NCBI GenBank assembly: GCA_014529385.2
Contig: CM043964.1
Span: forward strand, 134,016,420 to 134,080,419
From: Adiantum capillus-veneris
Lineage: Eukaryota; Streptophyta; Polypodiopsida; Polypodiales; Pteridaceae
DNA length: 64,000 bases
Reading direction: 5' to 3'
The position numbers and the translations under genes are program-made. Position 1 is the first letter of the stretch. Every line of letters begins with the position of its first letter. This document shows positions 13,490 through 23,629 of this stretch, piece by piece. Under the pieces are notes generated by a model. It made no database searches, was not told the origin of the DNA, and was given only the letters and a program-made list of their open reading frames with translations.

Positions 13490-16400
13490 TGTAAGGCCCC
13501 CATTATGAAGAGAAGCCATCGTGCATGAAGGAAAATCACTCACCGGAAATAAAAAGCACTCGTCGAAACATTCCTTTTCGCCGGAATATTATGACCGGAC
13601 GGCGGTCGAAAACTGTTCAGAAAACGATCGGTTGGTTGGCCGGTAGTCAATGGCCGATGGCCGGTGGCCAATGGTCGGAAGTCAATGGCCGGTGGCCGGT
13701 GGCCGAATTCAAAAGCGGACTGTTTTCTCAAGGGCGGCCACACATGGGCGGATTGGACGGTCCGATTTGGACTTATCTACACAAGGGCGGCTACACATGG
13801 TTGCCTCTCATGAGAGAGGGCAACCCTTTTGGCCTATAAAAGGAGTCCATTTCTACACACGTTTCATAGTGTGAAGTTGATGCAACAAGGTGAGTGTGAG
13901 GTGGTGAGAGTGAAGCAAGGCGGGAGCTCTATTAAGGGTATAATCCCTTTGCAAACTACTTCTTCTTTTGAAGTACTAAAGCCATTGAGTGGCTGCTTTC
14001 CCATGGACGTAGCCCACATTGGGTGAACCACGTATATCGTGTGTACTCTCTCTCTCTCTCTCTCTACTCTATAATCTCGTGTGTGTGAAATCTATCTCTC
14101 TCCATTAAGTAATCTACTCAAATATCTCATTAGTTGCGTCATATTTCCTAACAACTGGTATCAGAGCAAGGTTTGCTCGTAGCTAAATTATCTCAAGGAA
14201 AGGATTCCTTGAATTGAGTGGGAGTTGTGGCGGAAGGGAAGCTCAAGATTGAGAAGTTCAACGGCAAAAACTACCAACATTGGAAGATGCAGATTGATGA
14301 ATATCTCTACTAGAAGGACCTCTATTTGCCACTAGTCGGTCTTGCAAAGAAGCCCGCAACGATGGTAGATGAAGCATGGATCATCCTTGATCGAAAGGCA
14401 CTGGGAACAATCCGGTTAAGCTTGGCGTCAACAATGGCCTTCAACGTTTTGGCCTTCAACGTTTTGGAGATGAAGACCATGGAGGACTTGATGAAGTCAC
14501 TTGACGACTTCTACGAGAAACCATCGGCATCCAATAAGGTATTTCTTATGAAGCGCGTGTTCAATCTAAAGATGCCAGAAAATGGTTCAGTTGCAGAACA
14601 CCTAAGTGACTTTAAAACAAACATAAGTCAACCTCGATCGGTGAAAATCAATTTTGATGATGAAGTGCGAGCTCTCCTTATACCATCATCTCTACCGGAT
14701 AGTTGGGACAGCCTTGTGATGGCTGTAAGTAATTCTATTTCTGGCACAGATACTCTTAAGTTTGATGATGTTGTGGGTGTTCTCCTAAGTGAGGAAATAC
14801 AAAAGAGAAGCACAGGAGAAACATCAAGTGCTGCATTGTCAGTGGAAACAAGAGGAAGGCCTAAGGAGAAGTTCAAAAACCAAAAGGGTTGTGATCGCTC
14901 AAGATGGAGCAAGTCACGCACGGTCAGTTCTTGAATGTTGGAACTGCGGCAAGAAGGGCCACATAAAGAAGGATTGGTGGTCCAAGAAGAAGAAGGAGAC
15001 TGAGTCTCAAGACGACAAGCGAACATCGGAGGCCAATGTGGCAGGTAAAGTAGAGCAAGATGCTCTAATTCTCTCATTAGACAATGTGTCTAATTCCTGG
15101 ATAGTAGATTCCGGGGCTTCATTCCATGCAACACCACACAAGCAACATTTCCAAGATTACACCAAAGGTAATTTTGGGTATGTATACTTGGGAGATGATG
15201 AAGCTTGTGAGATTGTCGACAAAGGTACAGTTTCTGTGAAAACTGCTAACGAAAATGAATGGAAGCTTAAAGATGTTAGGCATGTTCCTTCTCTTCGGAA
15301 AAATTTGATCTCTACAGGACAATTGGACGATGAAGGTCACAACATTGCATTCGGAAACAAACGGTGGAAGATCTCAAAGGGATCTTTGGTGGTTGCCAAG
15401 GGAGAAAAGGTTGGTACACTTTACTTGTATACTATCAGCACACAACCTTCAGCTTGTGCAGCAACTACAGAAGTTGACAGTTCGGTGTGGCACTACCGGC
15501 TTGGGCATATGAGTGCCAAAGGAATGCAAATCCTTCAAATGAAGAAGCTTCTACCAGGTTTGAAAGAAGTGGACTTAGAGTTCTGTGAAGATTGTATTTA
15601 TGGTAAACAAAAGAGGGTAAAATTTCAAAAATTAGGAAATGAAAGAAAAAGTTAACAACTTGAGTTGGTTCATTGTGATGTTTGGGGTCCTGCAAGTACA
15701 CCATCACTTGGTGGCTCATTGTACTATGTAACATTCATAGATGATGCACTAGAAAAACATGGGTTTATGTCATGAGGAATAAGTCCGATGTATTTTCCAT
15801 ATTTCAAAGGTGGAAAGCCTTTGTGGAGAATGAAACAGGTACTAAGGCTAAATGCCTCAGATCCAACAATGGAGGCAAATATTGCAGCCAGGCTTTTGAA
15901 AGCTTTTGTGCTAGCAATGGCATTCGGAGGCAAAGGACAACCCCAAGGACACCTCAACAAAATGGGATTTTGGAAAGGATGAACAGGACAATCATGGAGC
16001 GAGCACGAAGCATGCGCTTACATGCAAGCCTACCACTTAAGCATTGGGCGGAAGCTATGTGTACTTAATCAACCGGTCACCCTCAACGGCATTGGATGGG
16101 GGAGTTCTAGAAGAGGCATGGATAGGTAAACCGGTGAATTATGCATTTTCTCAAAGTGTTTGGGTGTGAGGCTTTCATGCACATAGATAGAAGCCTAAGA
16201 TCAAAGCTAGATGCAAAGTCCAAAAAGTGTTTCTTCATTGGCTATGGAGAAGGTGACTTTGGATATCGCCTATGGAATCTTGAAGATGGTAAAATCTTAA
16301 GGAGTAGGGATGTAGTTTTAAACGAACAAAATATGTACAAAGATTACTTGGAAATAAAAAAAACAAAAGAAATAGGTGATGAGTACATGGAGCTTGAGGA

Positions 16401-17615
16401 TGGTGAAGACTCAAGGACTGCAAACGGTGACAATGTGCAACAACGTCAACCAAATGAGGAGCTTCAACTTATTTCCCGAAGATCTACAAGAGCAAGTAGA
16501 CCTCCAGAAAGGTTTGTTCCTTCCTTCAACCATCTCTTGATCTCAGATTCTGGAGAGCCGGAATCATACGAAGAAGCTATGCAACACAAATCCAAAGAAG
16601 AACGGACGAAAAGCATGCAAGTGGAGATGGACTCACTACATTGCAACCAAACATGGGAGTTGGTTGAGTTTCCTAAAGGTAAGCGGGCACTTCAAAACAA
16701 ATGGGTGTACAAGTTGAAGGAAGAAGAAGGTGGGAAGAAAAGGTACAAGTTTAGGCTTGTGGTAAAAGGGTTTTCTCAAAAGAAAGGTATTGACTTCAAT
16801 GAAATATTTTCTTTTGTTGTAAAGATGAACTCAATTAGGCTTGTCTTAAGCCTTGTGGTTGCTCATGATTTAAATCTCGAGCAAATGGATGTCAATACGG
16901 CATTTCCTCACGGTGACTTAGAGGAGGAAATCTACATGCTTCAACCAAAGAGGTATGAAGTAAAAGGTAAGGAGAAAATGGTTTGCAGATTAAAGAAGAG
17001 CTTGTATGTTTTAAAACAAGCATAAAGACAATTGTACTTGAAGTTTGATCGATGGATGTTGGATCATGGATTCACAAGATGCAACTCGGATCACTGCGTC
17101 TACACGAAGAATTTGGGAGATGGGAAGTTCATCATCCTAATGTTGTATGTTGATGACATGCTGCTTGCAAGTGCTAACATGCAAGACATCAAAGACCTAA
17201 AAGAGGAGCAATCTAAATCTTTTTCAATGAAAGATTTAGGTGTTGCAAAGACGATACTTGGTATGAAAATATCAAAGGACAGGACGAAGAAGACAATAAA
17301 GCTATCTCAAGAGGATTACATCAAGAAGATACTAGAAAGGTTTGCAATGCAAAATGCAAAATCAGTTTCTACACCTTTGGCTAATCACTTTAAACTAACG
17401 AAGGATATGTGTCCAAAGACACAAGAGGAGATAGTCTATATGTCTAAAGTTCCATATGCTGCAGCGGTGGTTCTCTAATGTATGCTATGGTCTGGACAAG
17501 GCCAGATATTGCACATGCAGTGGGAGTTGTGAGTAGGTTCATGGACAACCCAGGTAAAGCACATTGGCAAGCTGTGAAGTGGATACTTAGGTATCTAAAA
17601 GGGACAACAACAAAT
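13490..17615 (+). mobile_element. Ty1/Copia element 1, Tnt1-like, 3' truncated
   Basis: The 5' LTR runs from TGTAAGGC at 13490 to CCTAACA at 14153 (about 664 bp). It contains a TATAAAA box at 13835-13841, GGCCGGTGGCC-type minirepeats at 13640-13710 and a short (TC)n at 14045-14065. The primer-binding site tggtatcagagc at 14156-14167 matches the 3' end of initiator-Met tRNA, the usual Copia primer. Coding sequence follows to about 17615, where the RNase H domain is cut and minus-strand Gypsy A sequence begins. No 3' LTR is in the window, so the element lost its 3' end. Confidence 0.85.
14227..17615 (+). pseudogene. Copia gag-pol polyprotein, degraded
   Basis: Order is Gag, zinc knuckle, protease, integrase, RT, as in Copia. 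The expected start codon is GTG (14227). A stop follows in LY*KDL near 14311. Gag continues 14326-14934, then the frame shifts. The knuckle CWNCGKKGHIKKDW (14936-14980) has W in place of the last Cys. The protease active site is WIVDSGASFHAT (about 15100). The GAG-pre-integrase segment has VWHYRLGHMSAKGM. Integrase core: LVHCDVWGPAS, FIDDA, TPRTPQQNGILERMNRT (breaks at 15655, 15772 and 16066). RT: NKWVYKLKEE, QMDVNTAFPHGDLEE, stop after KQA (17025), then MLYVDDMLLAS (about 17140). RNase H is absent beyond RYLKGT. Confidence 0.85.
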
Positions 17616-18546
17616 CAGTTGAAGCTCTAGAGAGTTGGGCTATGGGGATATATGGTTCAACCTCTTGGACATGCAATGTTTTGGGTTTTATTTCCTTAAG
17701 AGGCAATATATCAGGGACTATGGTTTGAGTGGCAAGGCTAAGAGTTGGTTTCTGTGTTGTGACACCCCTTGCCCCCCAATCAATAGTGCATTTGGTGGCT
17801 ATCATCCACGTGCGTCCTAGATTTATATTACCCTCCATAGTTCCAACAGGCATGACCAAAAAGTCTTGAGCTACAACCCCATTGTCATAACTGACAGAAG
17901 TGTGCCAGATTCCAAAAACCGTAGTTTTTTTCTTGTTGACACCCTTGACTTGGATAATACTCTCAAATAGAGGTGGCTTCCCTAACTGACACCACACCCC
18001 ATATGGTAGCAGATTATATTTAGCACCCGTGTCCAATAAGGTGTTATATAGCACTTTTCCATAGGTGATGTTTAGCTCAATAGGGTATTGTAGAGGTGTG
18101 TCAGAGTCTAACCAATCCTCGTTGGTTTCAACATGGAATGCACGTGTGACTCCAAGGTTAGCCTCTCGTTTTCGTCTTATGCGTTGTTGTCGCTCCTTAG
18201 CCTCAGCTTGAGCTTGTATCTTCTTCAATTCTGTTTGTGCCTTGGCTGCCTTTTTCGTATGGATGGCACGTAGCTCCTCTTGGCTTAAAGGATCATAGTA
18301 TCTTTCAAATTTGCTCCCATTGAGGAATCCAATGGTTTCAACTCCATCAAGAGTCTCCACATGAATGGCTCCTTGTGGGGTGATCTCACATACTCTATAT
18401 GGTCCTTTTCCCACATATTTCAAATTTTTCTTTTCGTTACGCACTCCATACATAAGGACTTTATCACCAACATTGATATCTTTGTTCTTTAGATGACGGT
18501 CAAACCATTTCTTCCTCCTATCTTTCTCCACAAGTGCATTTTGCAC
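17612..18546 (-). pseudogene. Gypsy A: integrase C-terminal domain fused to a second protease-like domain
   Basis: A single frame begins in the integrase C-terminal region: KKWFDRHLKNKDINVGDKVL, then KYVGKGPYRVCEIT and HVETLDGVETIGFLNGS, the SH3-like fold and the NG.. end. A charged, probably coiled segment follows (AKAQTELKKIQAQAEAKERQ). Then comes a domain shaped like a retroviral aspartic protease: YNTLLDTGAKYNLLPYGVW with an intact DTGA active site, a middle VVAQDFLVMPVG, and INLGRTWMIATKCTIDW, which matches the usual hydrophobic-(I/L)LGRPWM end. Element A already has a normal protease at 33.4-34.0 kb, so this is an extra domain. The final residues are chimaeric with the Copia junction near 17612. 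Whether the domain is catalytic cannot be seen from sequence. Confidence 0.75.
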
Positions 18547-19140
18547 AGCTAATTGCCTCTCTTCATCTAGCCTTTCAAGGATATATAATCGCTCAACTAA
18601 GGGGTTACCATCTCAACCTTCTTGAGAAGCTACTCGAAGACTAGGAACAACAAACTCCCATGGCATAACCGCTTCTTGGCCATACACCATCTTGAATGGT
18701 GTGCAGTTAATGGCAACTTTGTACGCAGTACGATAAGCCTATAGAGCTGATGTAAGCTTTAAATCCCAATCTGTGCGATGAGCTTCCACCGTTTTTGTCA
18801 AGATAGAGATCAAGGTCTTGCTGGTGCTCTCAGCTTGGCCATTTGCTTATGGATAATAATGTGTGGACTTATGTGAGCTATCATAAGGTTGGTAGTGAGT
18901 TCTTTTATTACTCCATTTATAAAATGAGTACCATTGTCACTCACAATCTCAAAGGGACAACCAAATCTTGTAATAATGTTCTCAAAGAGAAACTTGGCAG
19001 TTGACCTCGCATCGACCTTACGTGTCGCCTTGGCTTCCGCCCACTTTGTCACATAGTTAGTGGCAACATAATATATCGAGATTGAGTGCTACGAGCTACC
19101 GGACTAATTGGGCCTACAAAGTCCAAACCCCATTTTTCAA
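18547..19140 (-). pseudogene. Gypsy A: integrase catalytic core, frameshifted
   Basis: Reading from high to low coordinates: KWGLDFVGPISPVARS (first Asp), MTKWAEAKATRKVDARST, FGCPFEIVSDNGTHF (second Asp). The ISPHYYPQANGQ-type segment is then frameshifted at about 18840-18850, and the frame recovers as the AYRTAYK and MVYGQEA motifs near 18690-18760, with one stop. The arrangement is typical of Gypsy integrase. It connects without a gap to the integrase C-terminus on the left and to RNase H on the right. Confidence 0.8.
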
Positions 19141-20430
19141 ATGGTTGAGTCACTTTAACAGGATGTAAGGGCATCCTATCCTTTCGTTGCGTGATCTTGT
19201 AACATTGGCATTCATCACATCCTTTTGCAAAAAGTGATGAATCCTTAAATAAGGTTGGCCACCAATAGCCTGTTAGTTCCCCTGAGAAATGTCCTTCGGC
19301 TATACCCATGTGGGCTTCTTGCAGTATGTATAAATACTCATCCTCACGGGCACAACGTCTAAGAATATCATCCTTCCCTAGCCTGTAGAGAGTTCCTGCA
19401 ATGAGAGAGTAAGGTTCACATTCTTTTAACAGTTTTCGAGCTATGCCTTTACGAAGCTCTTTCGGAGGAAAACCATTAAATAGAAAGTTCACAATCTTCT
19501 CACTCCATTCAGGTATGGTTTTGACTAGTAATAGAGAAGTATCGGGCAACTCATCATCGACTCCAGTAGGGGCTTCACCATTGGGTATGCGAGACAAATG
19601 ATCCGCCGTAACATGTCTTTTACCAGGTCTCACCACAACGGTAAAATCAAACTCAAGGAGAATTAACAACCATTGTGTAATTCTTCCCGTGGAACAAGGT
19701 TTATTTACTAGATACAACAAGGCTTGATGATCAACATAGAACACAAACTTGTTGGCCAGAAGGTAGTAGCGAAATTTCTTCACTGCATAAATCATACCTA
19801 AACCTTCTCGCTCTGTAGTGGTGTAGTTTCTCTCGGCATCATTCAATTGACGACTTGCAAAGCTAATGGGGTAGTTCAGTTTATGTTCTCCTGGTGAAGC
19901 TAGAACACACCCAATAGCAAAGTTCGATTCATCAATATGCACATGAAAAATTACATTCCAATCGGGCACTCGTAGAATAGGAGTGCTAGTCAAGGTCTTT
20001 TTCAATGACTCATAAGCATGGTTACACTCTGCAATCCATTGGAACTCAATAAGAAGCTTGTACGAAGGACGAGCTATCTCGGCAAAGTTTAAAATAAACC
20101 GTCGGTAATAACCAACATGACTCATGAACCTTTGAACTCCTTTATAGTTTGTAGGTGGTGGCAATTCAACAATGGCTTTAATTTTGCTCTCATATGTGGA
20201 AATCCCATTTTTGGACACTATATGCCCTGAAATGACTCCATGTTTAACTGAAAATTGGCATTTGAAAGGGTTTAAGGAGATGCAATACAATCTACACTTC
20301 TCAAACACTTTTTGTAAGCATGATATATGTTCTTTCCAAGAGGAATAAACACAAAGGTCATCTAAGAAAGCTTTACAAAACTCCCTCAAATATTCTCTAA
20401 AAGCAGTGTTTATTAATCATGAAAGGTAGT
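19049..20430 (-). pseudogene. Gypsy A: C-terminal RT, RNase H and integrase zinc domain
   Basis: The 446-residue frame starts in the RT palm: EFCKAFLDDLCVYSSWKEH with the LDD catalytic pair, GHIVSKNGIST, MSHVGYYRRFI. RNase H follows: FHVHIDESNFAIGCVLA, then YTTTEREGLGMIYAVKKFR, YVDHQALLYLVNKP, and TADHLSRIPNGEAP. The integrase HHCC finger comes last (HMGIAEGHFSG ... CDECQCYK). Only one Gypsy RNase H is present, unlike element B. The ADHLSR ending recalls Athila-type elements. The right end at 20430 is the insertion point of element B; the RT resumes at 31684. Confidence 0.85.
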
Positions 20431-23092
20431 GATAGCCATTTTTTGGCTCTTTGTAATTGCCACAGTGAGTTACCTCACCCTACCAAAATCACCCAAACAA
20501 TGTGGCTATCCCTACCATTTCACTATATATAGGCGTATGTGAGTTAGGGAACTTTCCCCATATTTTCTTAAAAACCCTCAGCTAGCTAGTCACTGAGCTA
20601 GTTGAGCCAAAAAAATAAAAAAATAAAAAAATAAAAGTATATTATGGCCTCTTTGTGTGTAAATATTTCATTGTATATATGGCCTAAATATAGGGATTTT
20701 TTATAATTATTTTGGTATTTTATTTAAATATTTCTACTTAGGTGTGTGCTTTATTAAACCTATGTACACCTTCTTTCATCCTCTTACACCATAATTATAT
20801 TTTTTGCCAATATGTACATACTCTAACCTCATATTTTTCCTTTATACAAATCACTCCCACATTTTCACCCTCACCCTCGTGAAAACAAAAAATTGATTTC
20901 TACTCATTGGTTACGTTTATTATATTATTTACTTGCATACCTTTTCCTCTTTCACCCAAAATAATTCAAGGAGGGACCATATCATATGATTCCAATATCT
21001 TTCCATATCCATAACTCCTCCATATTTTTCTTATTATTTTTACCCATTATTCTAACACCATGTGCTCATTGAGCTAAAGTCCATGAATAGTCCATACACT
21101 AGTCCCACCATGTATATATTTCTTTATTCACCAATAATCCTCCTCCATGCATGGGTCAAGGGAAACTTGGATGCTTTGTATTATAATATGACAAAGGAGG
21201 GGCTCACTCTTGGATGCATTGTACAAATTCAACAAAGGAGGGGGCCACTAAAAGACTTTTGCAGGCATAAAAAACAGGCTTTTTGGTGAGAATTTTGGCA
21301 CCTATCTCCACTCCGAATTTGGAGCGGTGGTCAAAAGAGAAAATGTATCCCACGCTCTGAATAATCACCTCAAATTTTTTCATGATTTTTGGAGCTACCA
21401 GCGGTGAGCTATGATTTTTTGAGTGGACCCCAGTCTGCCCACTTTTCTCACAAGTAGCCCTTAGTCTTCTCTCACCCTTCCACACACCTACTCACTCTTA
21501 CACATCCCTCCCTCTCCTTCCCTCACTCAAACCTGCAATTTCCATGGCTTCTCCTACCCTCTTCACCATTACCCTTCTCTGTCATCCCTATAGTTCTTTT
21601 ATGAACCTCTACATACATACACCCTCTCCATGTCTCTCTCTATTGCTTCTATGTTACAATTTCATTTACCTCTCCTAAAAATATCTAAAATTCAGCATCT
21701 TAACCATGATAACTTCTGCAAATTGAGAATTTTTCATCAACAAATCCTCTTTTCATCGTGGTGGTCAACCGTGGCGGCGGCGTAAAGAAGCGAAGAAGAA
21801 GAAGAAGACCAGCGGTCATTTTTTCCACAATCTACACAAGGGTGAGTTCAAGCTTCTTCAAAGCTTCACCATCTCAATGATTCTCTTTTAATTCACCCCT
21901 CTTCCTTCATCAAATCAACTCACTCTACCCATTGTAAATGTAACATTAACTTTCTAGTGATTACTAACGACTAACATACTAACACAAAATAGCATTGACC
22001 TAACCATAAAAGACACCTCACCTCAAGACATGTGTATAGTAACACACTCTCTCTCTCTCTCTTTCTCTCTCCTTACTTACTTTCACCTTATCTACCATCA
22101 ATAATGCTCTCTTTTGAGCCCATACCCATGACTCAAGCAGACAAAGAAGGCCCACAATGTTTTGATATTCAAAAAAATCATAATCCTGATTTGTTAGCTT
22201 GTAAATTAGGATTTCCAATAATCTTTATGAGGGGTCTTCAACCTATAAATAGACCCCTCTCCTTCTTGTAAAACAACCTCCAACATCTCACATAGCACCC
22301 CAACACTCTATGCGTGAGGAGACACTTAGGTGTAGCAACCACTTGTGAGCTTCACTCTTGGTGTGAGAGAAGCCTTCAAGCTACACATTGCAAGTGAGAG
22401 AGCGTGAGTTCCACAAATCTCAAAACCACTATTGTATATGCTCCTTCATCATCAATAAATTGAGGTTTGGTGCATCAAAGGCGTGATTCGACGTTCAAAT
22501 CTTCGTCCTTCCATTTGTGCAATACGGTTTGGTGAATTCAAGGTGACTTGTGTATTTTGAGTTTTTATTGGTTGATCTTGATTTTAGAAAGTGTTTTAGT
22601 GTGTTTTTCATTGCCAGTTTTTTGTCCATTGTAAGAGGGTATTGTGGTGAGAGGTCTCCCACACCCTAAGACATTGTGTGTGTGTGTTTTGGCAATGTTT
22701 AGCAATCACTAAGCATTGAGTGAGTTTTGTACAAGTTCTACGATAGCAAAATAACGAACCATCTCCATTTGCAAGTCACAAATAAGGTATTACGCAAGAT
22801 CCTTTCCTCTCTCTCTTCCCCTTGCTCTAACTCTCTCTGGTCCATTTCATGTGTGTCTTGGTGTGAGGTTGCTTGTGTGTGTGGTGTGGTGCATCTTCTT
22901 GGTTGTGCCAAAATCTCTCTTGCGTCCTAGTTCGCATACCATAACTAGGTGGTGCCCCTATCTTGTTTGTGTTTGGCTGTGGGTTTGTTGTTGTGTTGTG
23001 CTTGTGGTTGCCCCATCCCCAATTGAGCAGCACGGGAGCCTTGAGGGGTGTTTAGAGGTCGCCTCTCTTGTTGCCCGCCCTGGACCGCCTCA
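20431..23092 (+). repeat. 5' LTR of Gypsy B
   Basis: About 2.66 kb, long for a plant Gypsy LTR. A TATAAATA box lies at 22243-22250, with transcription likely starting shortly after. It contains a TC microsatellite (about 22047-22070) and a gcggcgg/gaagaagaag block near 21770. ORFs within it recur in the 3' LTR and are not genes. Confidence 0.95.
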
Positions 23093-23170
23093 ATTTTGGT
23101 GCCCCCACGGAGGAACAGGCTTGTGTATGTTTTGTGAAGGTTCAACCTTTAGCATAATCAAGTAGCTTGC

Positions 23171-23383
23171 ATGAATCATGAGAATTTGTATGATCCCTTC
23201 ATTTCCATTGCAAGGCAAAAGGTACACATAATTGTTAGTACTAAGTTGCAATTTCAGCGAGTAATTCATAGAATTTCAGGTCCTCTTAGGTTGGTAGAGA
23301 TAAATGCATCAGTAAATCCTTTTATTTTGCCTCTCATTAGGTACGACCTTAGTTTGGACGTCTATATTTTTGTTTTGTTTTAA
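23171..23383 (+). CDS. Small ORF 1 in Gypsy B leader (70 residues), unknown function
   Basis: Lies between the primer-binding site and gag. The protein is hydrophobic towards its end (PFILPLIRYDLSLDVYIFVL). It aligns without gaps to the next small ORF across about 55 residues: both share V.I..S.K..FQ, G..R..EI.AS.NP, ILPLI.Y and DV.IF.L before the stop. I do not recognise the family. Whether it is translated is unknown; the paired conservation suggests it was once coding. It could be an old duplication of a Gag-leader segment. Confidence 0.45.
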   Translation: MNHENLYDPFISIARQKVHIIVSTKLQFQRVIHRISGPLRLVEINASVNPFILPLIRYDLSLDVYIFVLF

Positions 23384-23404
23384 GAATTAGGTCATGCATA
23401 GACC

Positions 23405-23623
23405 ATGGATAATGGCCCAGGAATACAGGTTTTTCCCTTTCATTTCACTCCACACATTAGAGTAGACATTGCAATTAGTAGAAAAATCCATTTTCAACAA
23501 CGTATGGTATTCATGTTTGGTGCCCAAAGAGTAGGAGAAATTCTCGCGTCACCAAACCCTGTCATTCTACCTCTTATTGATTATCATAGGTCATTTGATG
23601 TGAATATTTTTATTTTGTTGTAG
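23405..23623 (+). CDS. Small ORF 2 in Gypsy B leader (72 residues), paralogue of small ORF 1
   Basis: Begins 21 bp after ORF 1 ends and stops 6 bp before the gag reading frame opens. It contains HIRVDIAISRKIHFQQR, VGEILASPNPVILPLIDYH and FDVNIFILL, each aligned to ORF 1 at the same spacing. The DNA is diverged, so the duplication is old relative to the LTRs. No signal peptide or known motif is seen. The C-terminal segment is hydrophobic but short for a membrane helix. Confidence 0.45.
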   Translation: MDNGPGIQVFPFHFTPHIRVDIAISRKIHFQQRMVFMFGAQRVGEILASPNPVILPLIDYHRSFDVNIFILL

Positions 23624-23629
23624 AATAGA

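Noticed and set aside
21062-22930. ORFs of 60-104 codons within 20.4-23.1 kb
   Set aside because: They are repeated almost exactly at 29.6-31.6 kb because they lie in the two LTRs of Gypsy B; no motif or codon evidence for genes.
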